Positions 1 through 12,660 of a stretch of DNA of 64,000 bases are shown here, piece after piece (the first letter of the stretch is position 1; every line of letters begins with the position of its first letter). The position numbers and the translations under genes were made by a program. This stretch comes from Auriscalpium vulgare. Taxonomy: Eukaryota; Basidiomycota; Agaricomycetes; Russulales; Auriscalpiaceae. Location: NCBI GenBank assembly GCA_019915015.1, contig JAHBBC010000014.1, positions 1,426,001 to 1,490,000 of the forward strand, read 5' to 3'. The notes beneath the pieces are model-generated. The model did no database searches. It saw only the letters and a list, made by a program, of their open reading frames with translations, and was not told where the DNA came from.

Positions 1-528
1 AATCGCGCGTGTGTAGTAGTCGGCGGCCGTGGTGAAGCTGCGCGCCTGGTATGCTTCATTGCCCTTCTGTTTTAGTGTAGCTGCCAATTTTGTGCGCTCC
101 TGCGGCAAATGAGCTGGTGGCGAGACGAGTGAGATGAGAGGACGCACCTCCGTAGATAGCTCGGCGATCTCGTCTGCAGTCAGCACCTTGTCGTCTGCGC
201 TGCGTGAGCAGGTGTGTGACACGCGAACCGCCGGCGGCGTACCTTCCAGCTCAGACGACACTTCCGGGGCCTTCGGCTTGCGCTCCTCGATGATGGGCCC
301 GTCCTTGTCCTTCACGGTCTTCTTGTGCTTCTTCTTCCGCTTGTCCTTCTTCTTGTCCCCCTTGACGTTCTCCTCGTCACCCGCGCCGCGCGCGCCGCGC
401 GTGGACGCGACATAGTAGGCGACACCGCCGGCGGCGACGACGACTGCCGCGGCGCCTATCAGCAGGGAACGCTTGTTGTCCGAGACGAGGTGCTGGACGC
501 GGTCGACGAAGGAGTCGTCTGAAGACAT
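1..528 (-). CDS. TOM70: TOM70 mitochondrial import receptor, 5' part (partial)
   Basis: This is the N-terminal part of an outer-membrane mitochondrial preprotein receptor; the rest runs off the left edge. From the ATG at 526-528 the protein opens MSSDDSFVDRVQHLV. A single hydrophobic anchor follows (SLLIGAAAAVVVAAGGVAYY, about residues 20-40), then a long Lys/Asp-rich linker (KGDKKKDKRKKKHKK). After two short introns (donors GTACGC and GTGCGT) the first TPR helix pair begins (KLAATLKQKGNEAYQARSF, then TTAADYYTRAI). An N-terminal anchor, a charged linker and a TPR start are the TOM70 arrangement, with the TPR domain facing the cytosol to receive chaperone-bound carrier precursors. The call rests on architecture and the first TPR only, because the C-terminal TPR clusters are outside the window. 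Confidence 0.8.
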   Translation of the reverse strand, partial: MSSDDSFVDRVQHLVSDNKRSLLIGAAAVVVAAGGVAYYVASTRGARGAGDEENVKGDKKKDKRKKKHKKTVKDKDGPIIEERKPKAPEVSSELEGTPPAVRVSHTCSRSADDKVLTADEIAELSTEVRPLISLVSPPAHLPQERTKLAATLKQKGNEAYQARSFTTAADYYTRAI

Positions 529-816
529 GCCTGGCAGCCTGAGGGGGTGGAGAGCCGGATGACGCGGGTCGTAAGGCAAGAGGAATTTGTTCCGTGGGAA
601 TGTCAGCGATATAGACGCTCAGTGCCAATATTCAAGTAAAATTCCAGGCCACGACTATGCAATGAAAACAATGTCGCCTTGAACGTAACCATTATGGATG
701 CGGCAAAACCCTGAATGCATTACGACGATGAGGTGATCACTGGGACTTCTAGAAATACACAAATATGGCGCGAGGACAACAATTTGGACGTGCACAAGCT
801 CCACGACGGGATGGAG

Positions 817-1878
<1,062 letters not shown>

Positions 1879-2441
1879 GGTGCACGAAGGGGTCGATACA
1901 CGACGTCGCGACTAACTGCAGGACGTCACGCGTCACGGTGGGATGGAGACCTACTAGTCCCTCCCGAAAGGTCTACGATTGTGCCCCAAAACTTCGATCA
2001 CGTGATGCACGAACGCGCTGACGCGGTGCCATTTTGGCCTTCGGGTCGATTTTTATCTTTTATTAACTCCTAGCACTGACAGGCCGCAGGCCGCAGCTTC
2101 ATAGTCAGGGGCTTATGACCCAGCGAGTTATTGTCCTCTTTAACAATGCGGACGCGGGCGGAGGGCCCGAGTGTGCCTCCAGGCTCTTACTCTGATGCGC
2201 CGCTAGCTTCTATATGATTATCATTACAGTAACGGGACCTGATGGCAGGGCCAGACTGAGATGTGTCACCGACTGCAGTTCTAGCCACTGGCTCAGGGAG
2301 GCGGCCCCTCCACGGCACTCTTCTTGTACCCTGACCTTCAGAAATCTTCCTCTCGTGTCCATCGCGAGCAAATCAGGCGCAAATCAACCCACGACGTGGC
2401 AGCGACAAAACCGAACCATTCCCTTCGCAACGCAGTGGGCG
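1879..2441. promoter_or_regulatory. Divergent promoter region between CFIm25 and the desaturase
   Basis: These 563 bases separate two start codons that face apart, so they should hold both promoters and both 5' UTRs. I see no conserved motif I can name. An open frame continues upstream of the chosen desaturase ATG, so part of this stretch could be coding if a further 5' exon exists. Confidence 0.4.
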
Positions 2442-4004
2442 ATGGAATCGTTTACAAGAGAGCGCGTCAGAGAGCTTGGGTACATCATCGTTGAGGGTAA
2501 AGTGTACGATGCGCGCGAGTTTGGGCGAACAGATCACCCAGGTGCGTAAGAATGCACCATATCTTCGTTTCCAGCTGACGTGGCATTCGGTTTAGGCGGC
2601 GAAGTGCTCCTCACTCAGCTGGGGAGAGATACTGTACGATACCTCTACCTTTCAAGCTCGAAGTGTTCTGACGTACCCTCCAGACCGACGCGTTTCGCGC
2701 CTTTCATCCTGACTCGGCGTACGAGGGACTAGCGAGCTTCTACGTCGGTGATCTCGCATGCTCTGAGGAGCCAGAAGTGGATGGTAAGTTCTTCGCGTCG
2801 GAGGTTGCTCGCTAGCTCACGCGTTTTGGCCAGCATTCACTTTGGATATGCGTGCCCTGGAGGACACCCTTCGAAAACATGGCTACTACGAAGCCTCGCT
2901 GGGCTATTTCGCATTTCTGCATCTCATCGGATTCTCTCTCCTCGGCACATCCGTCCTGACACTGTATCGATATGGCCACACCGTCGGCGGCGTCATGTTC
3001 TCTGCGACAATGCTTGCTCTGTTCTTCCAGCAAGCCGGTTGGCTGGGACATGATTTCTGCCACAAGCAAGTCTCGGCCAACCCCGCTGTATCCTACGTCG
3101 GTTCGCTAGCATGGGGTGCTCTCGCGGAGGGATTTTCCATGTGCGTTATTCCTCGTCGATTGCAGCAAGAACAATTGACGAACCTTAACCAGGAGATGGT
3201 GGAACGACAAGCACAGCCGACACCACTCGACACCGAATATCCACGGGTGTGATCCCGACATCGACACCCACCCGTACTTGTCATGGTCCGATGACGCGCT
3301 CGAGCTGTTCACCGACGTCTCGCAGGATGAGCTTACGCACACGCTCGGAAAGCTGCTCGTGACGCACCAGGTGCTGTGCTACTTCCCTCTGCTCACCTTC
3401 GCGCGCGTTATGTGGAACGTGCGCTCGCTCCTGTACGACTTCCGCTCAAGCACCCGCGCGTCGTACATCGAGCGCGCATGCCTCGTGCTGCACTGGGTGT
3501 GGGTGATCGCGCTCATGCGGCTCGCCGCAACGCCTGCGCTGCGTGCGCTCTTCCTCGTCGGTACTCTCGCACTGAGCGGGCAGTTCATTGCCATGGTGTT
3601 CTCGCTGAACCACAACGGCACCGTCGTGATTTCCAAAGTGGACTGGGACGCGTCACTGCTAGGCTTCGCGGAGCTGCAGGTGCGCACGAGCCGCGACATC
3701 GCGTGCGGCGCGCTCGGTGCGTAGCCCTGAAACCATGACCACTGAAGCCAAAGCTAACCCTAAACCTGACCTTCTAGGTGCGTGGTTCTGCGGTGGGCTG
3801 CACGAGCAGGTAACGCACCATCTGTTCCCGCGCATGCCCCGGCACCGCTATGCGGATGTGCAGCCAGCCGTGCGCGCGCTGTGCGAGAAGCATGGCGTGC
3901 CATATCGCCGGACGGGATTCGTGCAGGGCACGAAGGAGGTGCTGGCGAGGTTGAATGAGGTGGCGGATAAGGCGAGGAGGATGGCAGTGAAGATTGGACA
4001 ATAG
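2442..4004 (+). CDS. Cytochrome b5-fused front-end desaturase
   Basis: This is a membrane fatty-acid or sphingoid-base desaturase of the ER with its own electron donor. The N-terminal cytochrome b5 domain holds the haem motif HPGGEVLLTQLGRD, restored by splicing at GTGCGT...TTTAG, and continues AFRAFHPDSAYEG. The desaturase domain carries three histidine boxes: HDFCHKQ, then DKHSRHH inside RWWNDKHSRHHSTPNIHG, then the third box EQVTHHLFP. Glutamine in place of the first histidine of the third box is the hallmark of front-end desaturases. About 440 residues across six exons is normal for the group. ATG 2442 was chosen because MESFTRERVRELGYIIVEGK leads straight into the b5 fold. Substrate (delta-6 acyl or delta-8 sphingoid) cannot be decided from this sequence alone. 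Confidence 0.9.
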
Positions 4005-4400
4005 ATGTGCGGAGTGGATACCAGGGACATAATAGACAGTATAAAATCCAGGACTTTTAGAAAGGGCTCTCGAGAGCGAGGAAATTCCCGCTGTAGGCCC
4101 GGGCTCGCTGCAAGTACTGGGGCTTGTTCGGGCCTAGTACTAGTGGACCCACAAGTGCGTCAGTGGCCGCGGGCGCTTATAGGCGCGCCAGAGTCGCGCG
4201 GCCTTCAACTACCCAACAACATCGTGTCCCAATACCCCAAGTACTCGTGGTCTCTCTCTACACACACGCTGTAATATCTCCAAAGAATCCTTGTATTGCC
4301 TCTGAGATTCACGACTATCAATACCCGGAGACACCGAAGGTCCGTGCGCACTTGTTCTCCTCCGCTCCTCCACCGCCTCAAAGCCCGCAGCGCACCTATC

Positions 4401-5347
4401 ATGCCCCCAGCACCAGACCCTCCCATCAATGTTAAGCTCCTCCTCATAGGCAACTCGTCCGTCGGGAAGAGTAGCCTGCTCCTGCGCTTCTCCGATGAGC
4501 AATGGCTACCCGAGGATGAGGCGAGCGCGACCATCGGCGTCGACTTTCGCGTGCGTGCCCTCCATCTTTCCGCAGGCTGGGCCCTGACATCTGCTGGTGG
4601 CGACAGGTGCACAAGATGGATGTCAAGGGGAAGAAGGTCAAATTGAGCATATGGGTGAGTGGCACCATGCCGACCGAGACCCGGCCATGCTGAAACGAGG
4701 CAGGACACCGCGGGCCAGGAGCGCTTCCGCACTATCACCTCGTCGTACTACCGCGGTGCGCAGGGCATCATTCTAGGTACGTACCACCCGTGCCCGTCCA
4801 GCTGCAACCGCGCGCTGATAGTGTTGTCATCGGCGTGTCCGGACAGTGTACGACGTATCCAGCAGGGAAACATTCGACGCTCTGCCGCGGTGGTTTTCTG
4901 AGCTGGAGACATACGTGTCTGAGTCGGTCGTGAAAATCATAGTCGGGAACAAGGTCGACAAGGTGCCTGTCTCCCTGCACCCCCTTTCTTCCTTTGTGAA
5001 TCGTGGTGATTCGAGTTGTTCACTTACGTCGCCACCGTACGCTGCAGGAATATTCGCGTCAGGTGCCCACTGCCGAAGCAGAAAAGTTTGCCGAGCGCAT
5101 GGGCTCGCTCTTCGTCGAGGCGTCCGCGAAGACCGCGGTGGGTGTGCGCGAGACGTTCCGCAACGTCGTCGAGCGCATCATCGACACGCCGGAGCTGTGG
5201 GGCACCGCTTCTCCCGCAGAGGGCAAGCGCGGCGCGAAGACCAAGACAGCGACCCCGGCGAGCGGGCGCGGAAGCGGCGGGACGATGCCAGGGAATATAG
5301 ACCTTGTCGCGCAGGAGCAAGCTGCGGACGGCGGGTGCTCCTGCTAG
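4401..5347 (+). CDS. Rab18-type small GTPase
   Basis: This is a Ras-superfamily GTPase of the Rab18 type, which works at the ER and lipid droplets in membrane contact and traffic. Exons join to give all G boxes: P-loop [11 protein letters not shown], switch I ATIGVDF, switch [24 protein letters not shown] as the guanine-specificity motif, and EASAKT. The tail is Gly/Ala-rich and ends in CSC, a two-cysteine prenylation signal for geranylgeranyl transfer. Introns break the gene inside the effector region, before DTAGQ, after the YYRG segment and after NKVDK. The ETY and WxSELETY-like segment after switch II and the short variable tail favour Rab18 over Rab1/Ypt1 or Sec4. ATG 4401 immediately precedes the conserved N-terminus. 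Confidence 0.92.
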
Positions 5348-8300
5348 TCTGCACTATGTCAGGCGAGATTCTGGCTGACAGTGAGTACAGGCGTAGGACG
5401 TTGATCACCACGACTCGACACGACCGCTTCATACCTAACGTCTAGGATACTCTTTTTACGACCACTTGTAATATTTTAGGACCGAACCATTGGCATATTA
5501 TTACCATTGCTGACCCACTGTCCAACGGCGTGTTTGGTGCGGGGCAACCGTAGCATTAGCAAGTTTGGCTCGGCCACTACTGCTACAGCCGTTGTACTAC
5601 TAGGATCCGGACGCTTTGTCAGGCAATGCTGGCCAACCTTCGGCCTAGTACAGTAGTATGTCTATTCGTTCATGAACGGTATTCCGAAAAGTCCCATAGA
5701 GGGCCACAGAAATTCATCCACAACTTGTGCCTGATCCATAAAAGATACTACATTACAACCGGGCGGTCTGGATGCAGCACGATTGGATCACAGAGTCGTA
5801 GGACTTCTAGCGCATAACCCCAGGCCCAACGTACCATTCTCACCGCGACACGGACTGGTGGTAAGCAAATCTGACATTTGACTGCGACGCGCAGCAATCG
5901 ATGCGGGCAGAGTCGACCGCGACAGTCAGATACGGTCCCGTTGCTGGAGAGAATAGAATGCTGTAATTAGTTCCTACCTGAGCACGATACAACACGACTC
6001 ATCTTTCTGACCTGGTCTCTGACGGGGAAGTTCGGCACAACCCAGGGGTGTCCTTGGGTACCAGAATACCCAGGCACGCGAATTCTGACATAGCGCCAGG
6101 AGATGTCTAGGGATAAAGATCATCAATGCGGGGGCTTTGAGGCCGCGCCGTTGCACTCAAGCCCTGAATCTGCCGGCAGAGGTCCGTCGGACCCTGTGGA
6201 GGAGGAGCATCCATTTCGCGAACTATGAGCATTTCGCCCTAGCGGTATGGAGGAGCAAGCGACGCTTTGTTGCCTTTTGTCTGGGGAATCAGCGCAATGT
6301 ATGTTGACGCCCTGGTGCGCGCCCGTGGATCCTCCGTCTTGCGCGAGGCCCGCCTCGTGGAGGCTCGAAGAGGAGCGCTCTGGCGTGGGCGTTCTGGAGT
6401 GCAAGTGGGAAGCCTGAGACAGACGAATGGGTCCAATGGGAGCGACCCATGGAGATGGACATCTTCCCAGTCCCCAGACTCCTATGCATATTACGACCCC
6501 GCGTGCAAACTCTATTGGGATCAGAATGACACGCCCCAAGTGGTCGTAACAGAGAAGCCGGCTCGGCACGGGTCCCCGGGTCCGGCGTCCATGTTGTCCC
6601 GAACCTCTGCCGAACCAGTCGAGGCGCAGTACTAGTGACACCAACAGCTCTCACCAATTTTCCTGTTCTTGACTCGCTTCTCAAATATGTCAGCGTGTCT
6701 TTCTTCCTCTCTCTTCCGTCTCTCATGTCCTTGCGCCAAACGACTGCGACAGCGGCGCCGATATTCTTCTACCTCTGGAGCTCTCGACGGCCTGCGTCCA
6801 TCTCGACGACTGCCAGGTCTCTTCAATCGCGAGTTATTGTCTGAGGGGCTGCTCTGAGTGAATGGCTGGTAGTCTTGCGCTGGATCTCTCGCGAAGCCTT
6901 GGGAAGTCGTGTCTGGCAGTCGTCTGGCAGCGATCCGATGGGAATCCGACATTTATTGTATTCCAACGGGACACCCGTGGCAGCGGGTGGTGCGCTCAAA
7001 GACGTCCTTTGCTGACTGCGCGCTGCGAGACTGCCTGAGGAATTCGGACTTATCTAATCCTATTGTGTGGCGCGTGAGTACACATAGTCAGATAGCTCTT
7101 GGTATGAAGCACTAACATGTCGTGCAGCCAGCAAAGCAGCTGCATATGCACTTGGGTGCGCCGTATTCGGCCATGACCATATCGCGCATATCGCTGTCGC
7201 GGACATTGAAGGCGAGGCACGGGTCCTAGGCGCCGGCCCGCCGCGTTGCAGCCTGCCTCGACACGCACATTCCAGTCAGTAACCTTCCATTTTTCCAGTT
7301 TTTAAAACACTGTCAGCTGCCATGCATCACGCATCGTGCTTCCAAGCGAGCAAGAGGCGAAAACGGGCACGAAAAGTCGTCGCAGATGAGGTGCACGATC
7401 GGCGACTGATCTTCCGATCGTTCGGGCACAATTGTGTCCGACGTGCTGGGCAGTAAGTTCAAAGCAGCAAACCCAATGAGGTGCGAGCGACACGGTGTTA
7501 TATTATGGTCCGTAGTTCATGAACCTGAGAAATCGGTCGGTCATTGAGATACTAACGACAGGCGACTTGTATACCTTTTCACTACCGCGCTTAAAGGAGA
7601 CTGGCCGCTTGGTACGTCGTTCTATTCCGTCAATATTCTTAGAGAGCTGGCGTAGCGGGCATCGTTGGCCGTTTCTCCCGTGCAGCTGTCACAGACGGTT
7701 GACAGGCGTCCAGTGAGTCACCACGAGCAAGCAGGCGACAATCGACCGTGGGTTCATTTTTATTTATTCGATTCGCGGGTACCTACCCATCTGGCAGGTG
7801 TCTATGGACGCTCATATCAGCCGCGTTCCAGACATCAACGGCAAGCGATGGACATACCAGCAAAGCGCCCTCGTCTGGTCGACATGAGCACCGATGGAAG
7901 CTGTCTTGTCTGAGGAAGCTCTGCCTGCCTAGCTATCCCCGCCCCTACCCTCGACGGGTGCTGTGACGCTTCCGCCCTCCGTCGTGATGTGACGGCAACG
8001 AAGTATGGGAAGGCAGTACAATGCGTTGCCCGGCGCATACCCACCGTGTACTGCATGCAGAACAAGGACAGCTTGCCATTCCGGTGCGATATCCTGTTCA
8101 TAACACATCCTATTCCTTTCTGATCTAGATCATACAAGTAACACCTAGGGGACGGAAAGGGCCATCAGCATCAAGTCATATCGAAATCGGACACAATGCG
8201 CGCAGGAACAAAGAAGTGACAGTCGGGTCGGCTGTGGGCCTTCTATCCCAGCGCCAATTATGCGCCGACACCACAGAATATAAGATGGCAACCAGATGAC

Positions 8301-8359
8301 TTACAATCAAATCTCCCCACCCCCGCCAAATCTCTCCGTGTACCCGTCGAGTAGGATGC
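5348..8359. other. Gene-poor stretch, no supported gene
   Basis: About 3 kb between the Rab18 gene and the proline-rich gene. Short open frames occur on both strands but none shows a recognisable motif or a convincing exon chain. I see no tandem repeat, terminal inverted repeat or transposase signature here. It may be decayed sequence or long untranslated and regulatory DNA. Confidence 0.5.
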
Positions 8360-9599
8360 TCAGACCGGGATCCCAGAACCTCCAGGGGGACCAGGGGGGC
8401 CGTCGGGCTTGCGCGGCATAGGGGGACCAGGGGGGCCGTCGGGCTTGCGCGGCATCTGGCGACCCGTATCTTTGTTCTTGCGGGGCTGCTTGCCTGAGAA
8501 CCACCCTCTCACAGGGGTTACAGAGCCGCTGGTTTGAGGAGGGACCCTATTCTGAAGGGGTTCCGGCCGCCACTGATACTGCTATACAGGCAGTCAGACT
8601 CGAGCATTCTAAATCGCAGGCAAAAAAGGGCGAGCCAGACACGGGAGACAGATTCAGACAAAGTGACGGGCATCAATTTCCAACACCCAGGCAAAATCCA
8701 TATCGTGGCGGGGAGGCAGGGGAAATATTCGGACATGGAGAAGAAGACATACCTGGTTGCCCGCCATGTGTTGCTCTTGAGGGTGCACCGTCTGGTGGCC
8801 TTCGTTGTGCACCGTCCGGTGCCCTTGGTTGTGCGCGCTCGTCGGCGGCGACCAGTATCCAGGAGGAGGAGCGGCGTACTGGAGGGCAGGCGGTAGGGTG
8901 TGAGGAAGGGAGAAGATCGTGGATGGCGGACGACTTACGGGGGCCGGTGTGTGCGCCACGGGCGCAGCGTTGCGCGGCTGGTCCGTGCGCTGTGAGGTAC
9001 AGGTAAGGTCAAATCGGGCAGACAACTGCAGGAGGGATGGTGCAGGACGGACGACGTACGGGGGCGGCGTGTGCGTGGGTGGCGTGATACGCACTCGAAA
9101 CCGGGGGTCCATCGGCGTAGACCTGTACGAGGAGGTCGTAAGGGCAGGACGGAAAGGTAGAAAGGAAGTATATGATGGAAGACTTACATGTGGCGGGATG
9201 GGTGCATGCGGGGGTGCCGCCCGCATGGGTGCAAGCCTGGGCCCGCGATACGGCTCGTAGGCCGTCTGTGGGGGAAGAATTGTTTATGTTAGCGGTAGAG
9301 CACAAAAAGAGCGGTGCAATTGCAAGCGAGAGCTATGGATGAGAGGGCAATGGGCCGCGAGGCGACCCATATTGGCGAAGGCTGTTGGTCGACATCCACA
9401 GCCTCCCCGGACACAAAAGACATCGAAATGCGTCGGCAAGGGGACAGCCTCTGCCTGACGATGCGCACTCGCGGCGAGGAAGGGAAGGAAGTCGAGAATA
9501 GAAGTGCACATACCACGGCGCCGCTGTAGGCCTGCGGGGGCTGGGGCCATTGATAAGGCTCAGTCCTTCCCACTCTGTCCAGTCCGCAGGCTCGTAGGC
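8360..9599 (-). CDS. Proline-rich disordered protein, 3' exons (5' end unresolved)
   Basis: No known family is recognised. Six exons can be chained on the minus strand. The four internal ones (9188-9265, 9060-9122, 8939-8989, 8753-8878) are 78, 63, 51 and 126 nt, all multiples of three and all joined in phase 0. They encode Pro/Ala/His/Tyr-rich, probably disordered sequence such as APMRAAPPHAPIPPH and YAAPPPGYWSPPTSAHNQGH, with an HNQGHRTVHNEGHQTVH repeat. The last exon (8360-8581) starts QYQWRPEPLQNRVPPQ and carries a 12-residue tandem duplication, MPRKPDGPPGPP twice, just before the stop. Introns after three of the exons share similar first bases, which suggests internal duplication. The first exon or exons upstream of about 9.6 kb could not be fixed; open frames continue to about 10.4 kb. 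Confidence 0.55.
8385..8456 (-). repeat. 36-bp tandem direct repeat (two copies) in the proline-rich gene
   Basis: Two adjacent, essentially identical 36-bp units encode MPRKPDGPPGPP twice on the minus strand, close to the C-terminus of the proline-rich protein. The period is a multiple of three, so frame is kept. Coordinates are approximate to a few bases. Confidence 0.8.
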
Positions 9600-12139
9600 C
9601 TGGAAGCGTCGGTCTTTGCTGCATTCTTGCAAGAGGAAAGAGGTGTGCAGTGGATGTGACTGGTGTCAGGTCGACAGCAAGTGAGTCGAGCGCGTCGCTG
9701 ACTGATTTTTGGACTGTCCACAAAACTCCGACACCCAGTATGCTGCCCGCACAGCGGCGAGCAACAACAGGACATGTAACACACGTCCAAGAAATTACTA
9801 AAATACTCGCTATGTCCTCCTCGACCGCGCCGAGTTCACTACAGAGTCCCGCTTGTGCAGAAATCACTGCAGGCGCACAGACACTACTGGGGCCGCACAG
9901 GCAATAACTGCAAACGCCGGGAAGCTGCGAAAGTGACCCGAAAGCGTCCGAAAAAGGGTCCCAGGACAGTCACAGCCGGTAGCGCAAGCCGTGGAAGCCA
10001 TGGAAGCCGATAGACTCTCGGACCAGCATCGGCCGCAATGACTCCCTGGCGGCCGCAATGCCGACGAGAAAGCGCCCCGCAGTTGATGATCAGTGATGAG
10101 AGAGCGCGAGAACCGGAGTAAAGCGGTGGGGAGACCGGGATGCGGTGGAAACCTGTGTTGGGATATAGCGCCGGACGATTGACGCCGACAGTCAGCACAG
10201 CGACGGCGATGCATAGCAAGCGGCGACGTTGAAGCCCATGCAAGAATGAAGGCAATCCTGGAAAAACACAAGGCGTCCACGAAGACGATGAAAGGAGAAC
10301 AAAGTCGCCAGGACTTACCAAGCTGCCGTCAGGGGACTGAAGAGTACCAGATAGCCAAGGTGGTGTCGTGAGTGCATTTGAGTATTTTATCTGAGCTGGG
10401 GGACGCAAAGAAACAGCCAGTGAGGGGGAGGGGGAGGGGTGCCGCCAACAAGCCACACGCGGGACACCCTGCGGCACCTTCTTATAGCCACCCACATCGG
10501 CGTGACATGGCTCGCTTTCCTTTGATTGCTGTGCAGTTAGATTCCGAAAGGAACGTTCTCACCCGCGCTTAGTGCCATGTGCCAGATCCCATCGATCAGA
10601 TTGGACCCCGCTGTTTCCACGTATGGCGACTCACCTTGCAGCAACCCATGCGCCAAGCGGCCGCCGCAGCTGCCGCGTGGAACGACTCACGGCGGGATCC
10701 TCTCTTGCGCCTTGCGTCGCTGCGGGGGCTGCGCTGAGCGTGCAAAGCACGTGTGGGAAGGGGGAATGGGGAATTCGGGGTCGAAAATTGGCGAGCCGCC
10801 TTTATGTATACGCGCGTTCGGCGCGCGCCCGCGTGGGCGGCCGGGGCTCCACATCGGGAAGCGCCCCTGGTGCGATCAAACACCAATAAGGGAAGCGACA
10901 TACGTACCGGTGCCGATAGTACGGGCGGTGGCTCAGCGTGTGGCTGGTATCCGTGCGGTTGCGTTCAAGCTGAGCCGTCCCTTCATTTATCTGGCATTGA
11001 GGCTGATGAGAATGTCCAGTTGTATTGTTGGTCCTGCCACTACTGAATAGTTCGAAATAGATCATGAAGGTTGCAAGAAGGACCGTCCTTCAACAACAGC
11101 GCATCGCTGCATGTCGAGCTGGCAGCTCCTCGCGCACGCTCTCGAGCGTTGACCACCGGCAATGCCATTCAGCGCGCCACGTTTGCCGCCCGCGCAGGTA
11201 TCCACGTCCTGCGATTGCTGGCCGTGCGGCTTCACGGCAACCGTGATTTTCCAGAGCGGGGGTGGCGTCCACGCGCAAGTGCCGGCGCGTACATGGTCAG
11301 CAACTGGTCCTTGTGCTGACAATATACTGGGTGGTGTCCGTACGGGTTGCAATGATCCCCAGCTTGCACCCAGGAGCGCACCACAACAACATGAGTCAAT
11401 GACGGCAGAGCTCCATAATCCCTTCAGCGCACCGTTGTGGGTGATCAGAAAGTTGGGGCAGACCTCCAATCTTCTGCAACGCAGCGCGGAGCGGTAAAAA
11501 TTGCCCGTGTGACAGTGAGGAACGAGACTCGAAAGCTTCTTGAATAGTTGCATAAACGCGGGGACCGACTGGGCGCAATTGTCCGCAGGGAACATATCCT
11601 TGCTTTGCTCCTCGAAGATGGCGCAATCCGACTGGCTGCAAATCCAGTTTCGTTCTCGACGCTCCAGTGCGAATAATGATGCGTCCGCGGAGCATGGCCC
11701 CAAGTCCGCCACTTGGTCCCGGTAGATCGCAAGATGAGGGAGTCCGTGGCTGCCGAGGGTCCGATGCGTCGTCGCCGATGCTTCCGTATGCGACGAAATT
11801 GAGGTGCAGCAATGTTGTTGATAACGCGAGCCTTCTGCAAACCAACAGTTGAGGGGGGCTCGCCGGGCATCTATTCGAATCAGTCGCCTGCCTGAGGTGT
11901 CAGTCGTTGGCAAGAAGAAAAAATGTGCTGCAGGATTAACCCACGTATTCTTGCAGCAAGTACGTGGTACCAATTTTGATACGAGATCATCGAAAGAGTG
12001 GATGTTGACGACAGCCATTGAAGTATGCGAGCGAACGTATATAGCGATCTGATCACTACGTTGAGCATCGGAGGCAACGTGAAGACTACGAACACACCTT
12101 CAGACACACCTTCAGACAGCACTCAACTGGGAGACGAGT
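9600..12139. other. Region without a supported gene
   Basis: Open frames of up to 318 codons exist (11062-12018, minus strand), but none has a recognisable motif or a convincing splice pattern. A possible splice pair on the minus strand near 10268-10319 (donor GTAAGT, acceptor TTTCCAG) hints at a 5' exon of the proline-rich gene or of an unknown gene. I cannot support a model. Confidence 0.4.
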
Positions 12140-12660
12140 CTAATCGTTCTCCTCTTGATCAAAGTACGCCGGACCTGTCCGGGCGGTATGCGGATACGGA
12201 AACGTCACCCGGGCGATGACCTGTTCCCAGTCGTCTAACGTCACCAAATACACCTGAACAAGGTTCCGCTTCATCAGCATCTGTACCTGTGAACGGCAGG
12301 AGAACTGAAACTTGCCTGATTGAGCCCACGTTCCGCCACCCATTCGATGGCGACGCATCCCAACTTCTTGGGGAATCGACCGCGCGGCGCAGGGCAGGAT
12401 AATTGACCAGGGCCGTGCGGGCGTCTGAGATGGCGTCGAGACGAAGCCCGGCAGCCCCGTCGCCAGGTTCGAAGAAGTCAGCCGCCCAGGGCGAGATGGG
12501 CGCCGTCGCCAACTCGAGGCCCGGCCCGTAGCGCGCAGTCGAGCGATGGAAGTTGCATCACAGATGTAGCTCCGAGGATATTTTCCAAAGCCCAGGTAGC
12601 GCACTTGAGATGTGTCGAGGTGAAGAGCAGGCCACTGCATGGTCTTTATAAAACGAAACA
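12140..12660 (-). pseudogene. Aminoglycoside phosphotransferase-like fragment (truncated)
   Basis: The reading frame ends LVQVYLVTLDDWEQVIARV followed by TGPAYFDQEEND and a stop at 12140-12142. This matches the N-lobe of the fungal APH-like kinase family, in which a TLDDG.EVIARV strand precedes the segment with YFDQ. The normal protein continues for another 300 or more residues with the HGDLH and DWE catalytic motifs. None of these follows; the frame stops at once and no later exon restores it. Upstream, in another frame, ATAPISPWAADFFEPGD looks coding and could belong to the same remnant. Tryptophan replaces the usual glycine in the DDG turn. I read it as a truncated relic; a rearranged live gene is less likely. 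Confidence 0.4.

Noticed and set aside
6123..6644. Open frames of 100-170 codons on both strands
   Set aside because: GC-rich overlapping frames with no motif, no exon chain and no conserved-looking start.
11062..12018. 318-codon minus-strand open frame
   Set aside because: Long for the region but without motifs, with Cys-rich, low-complexity composition and overlapping open frames on both strands. No splice context supports it.
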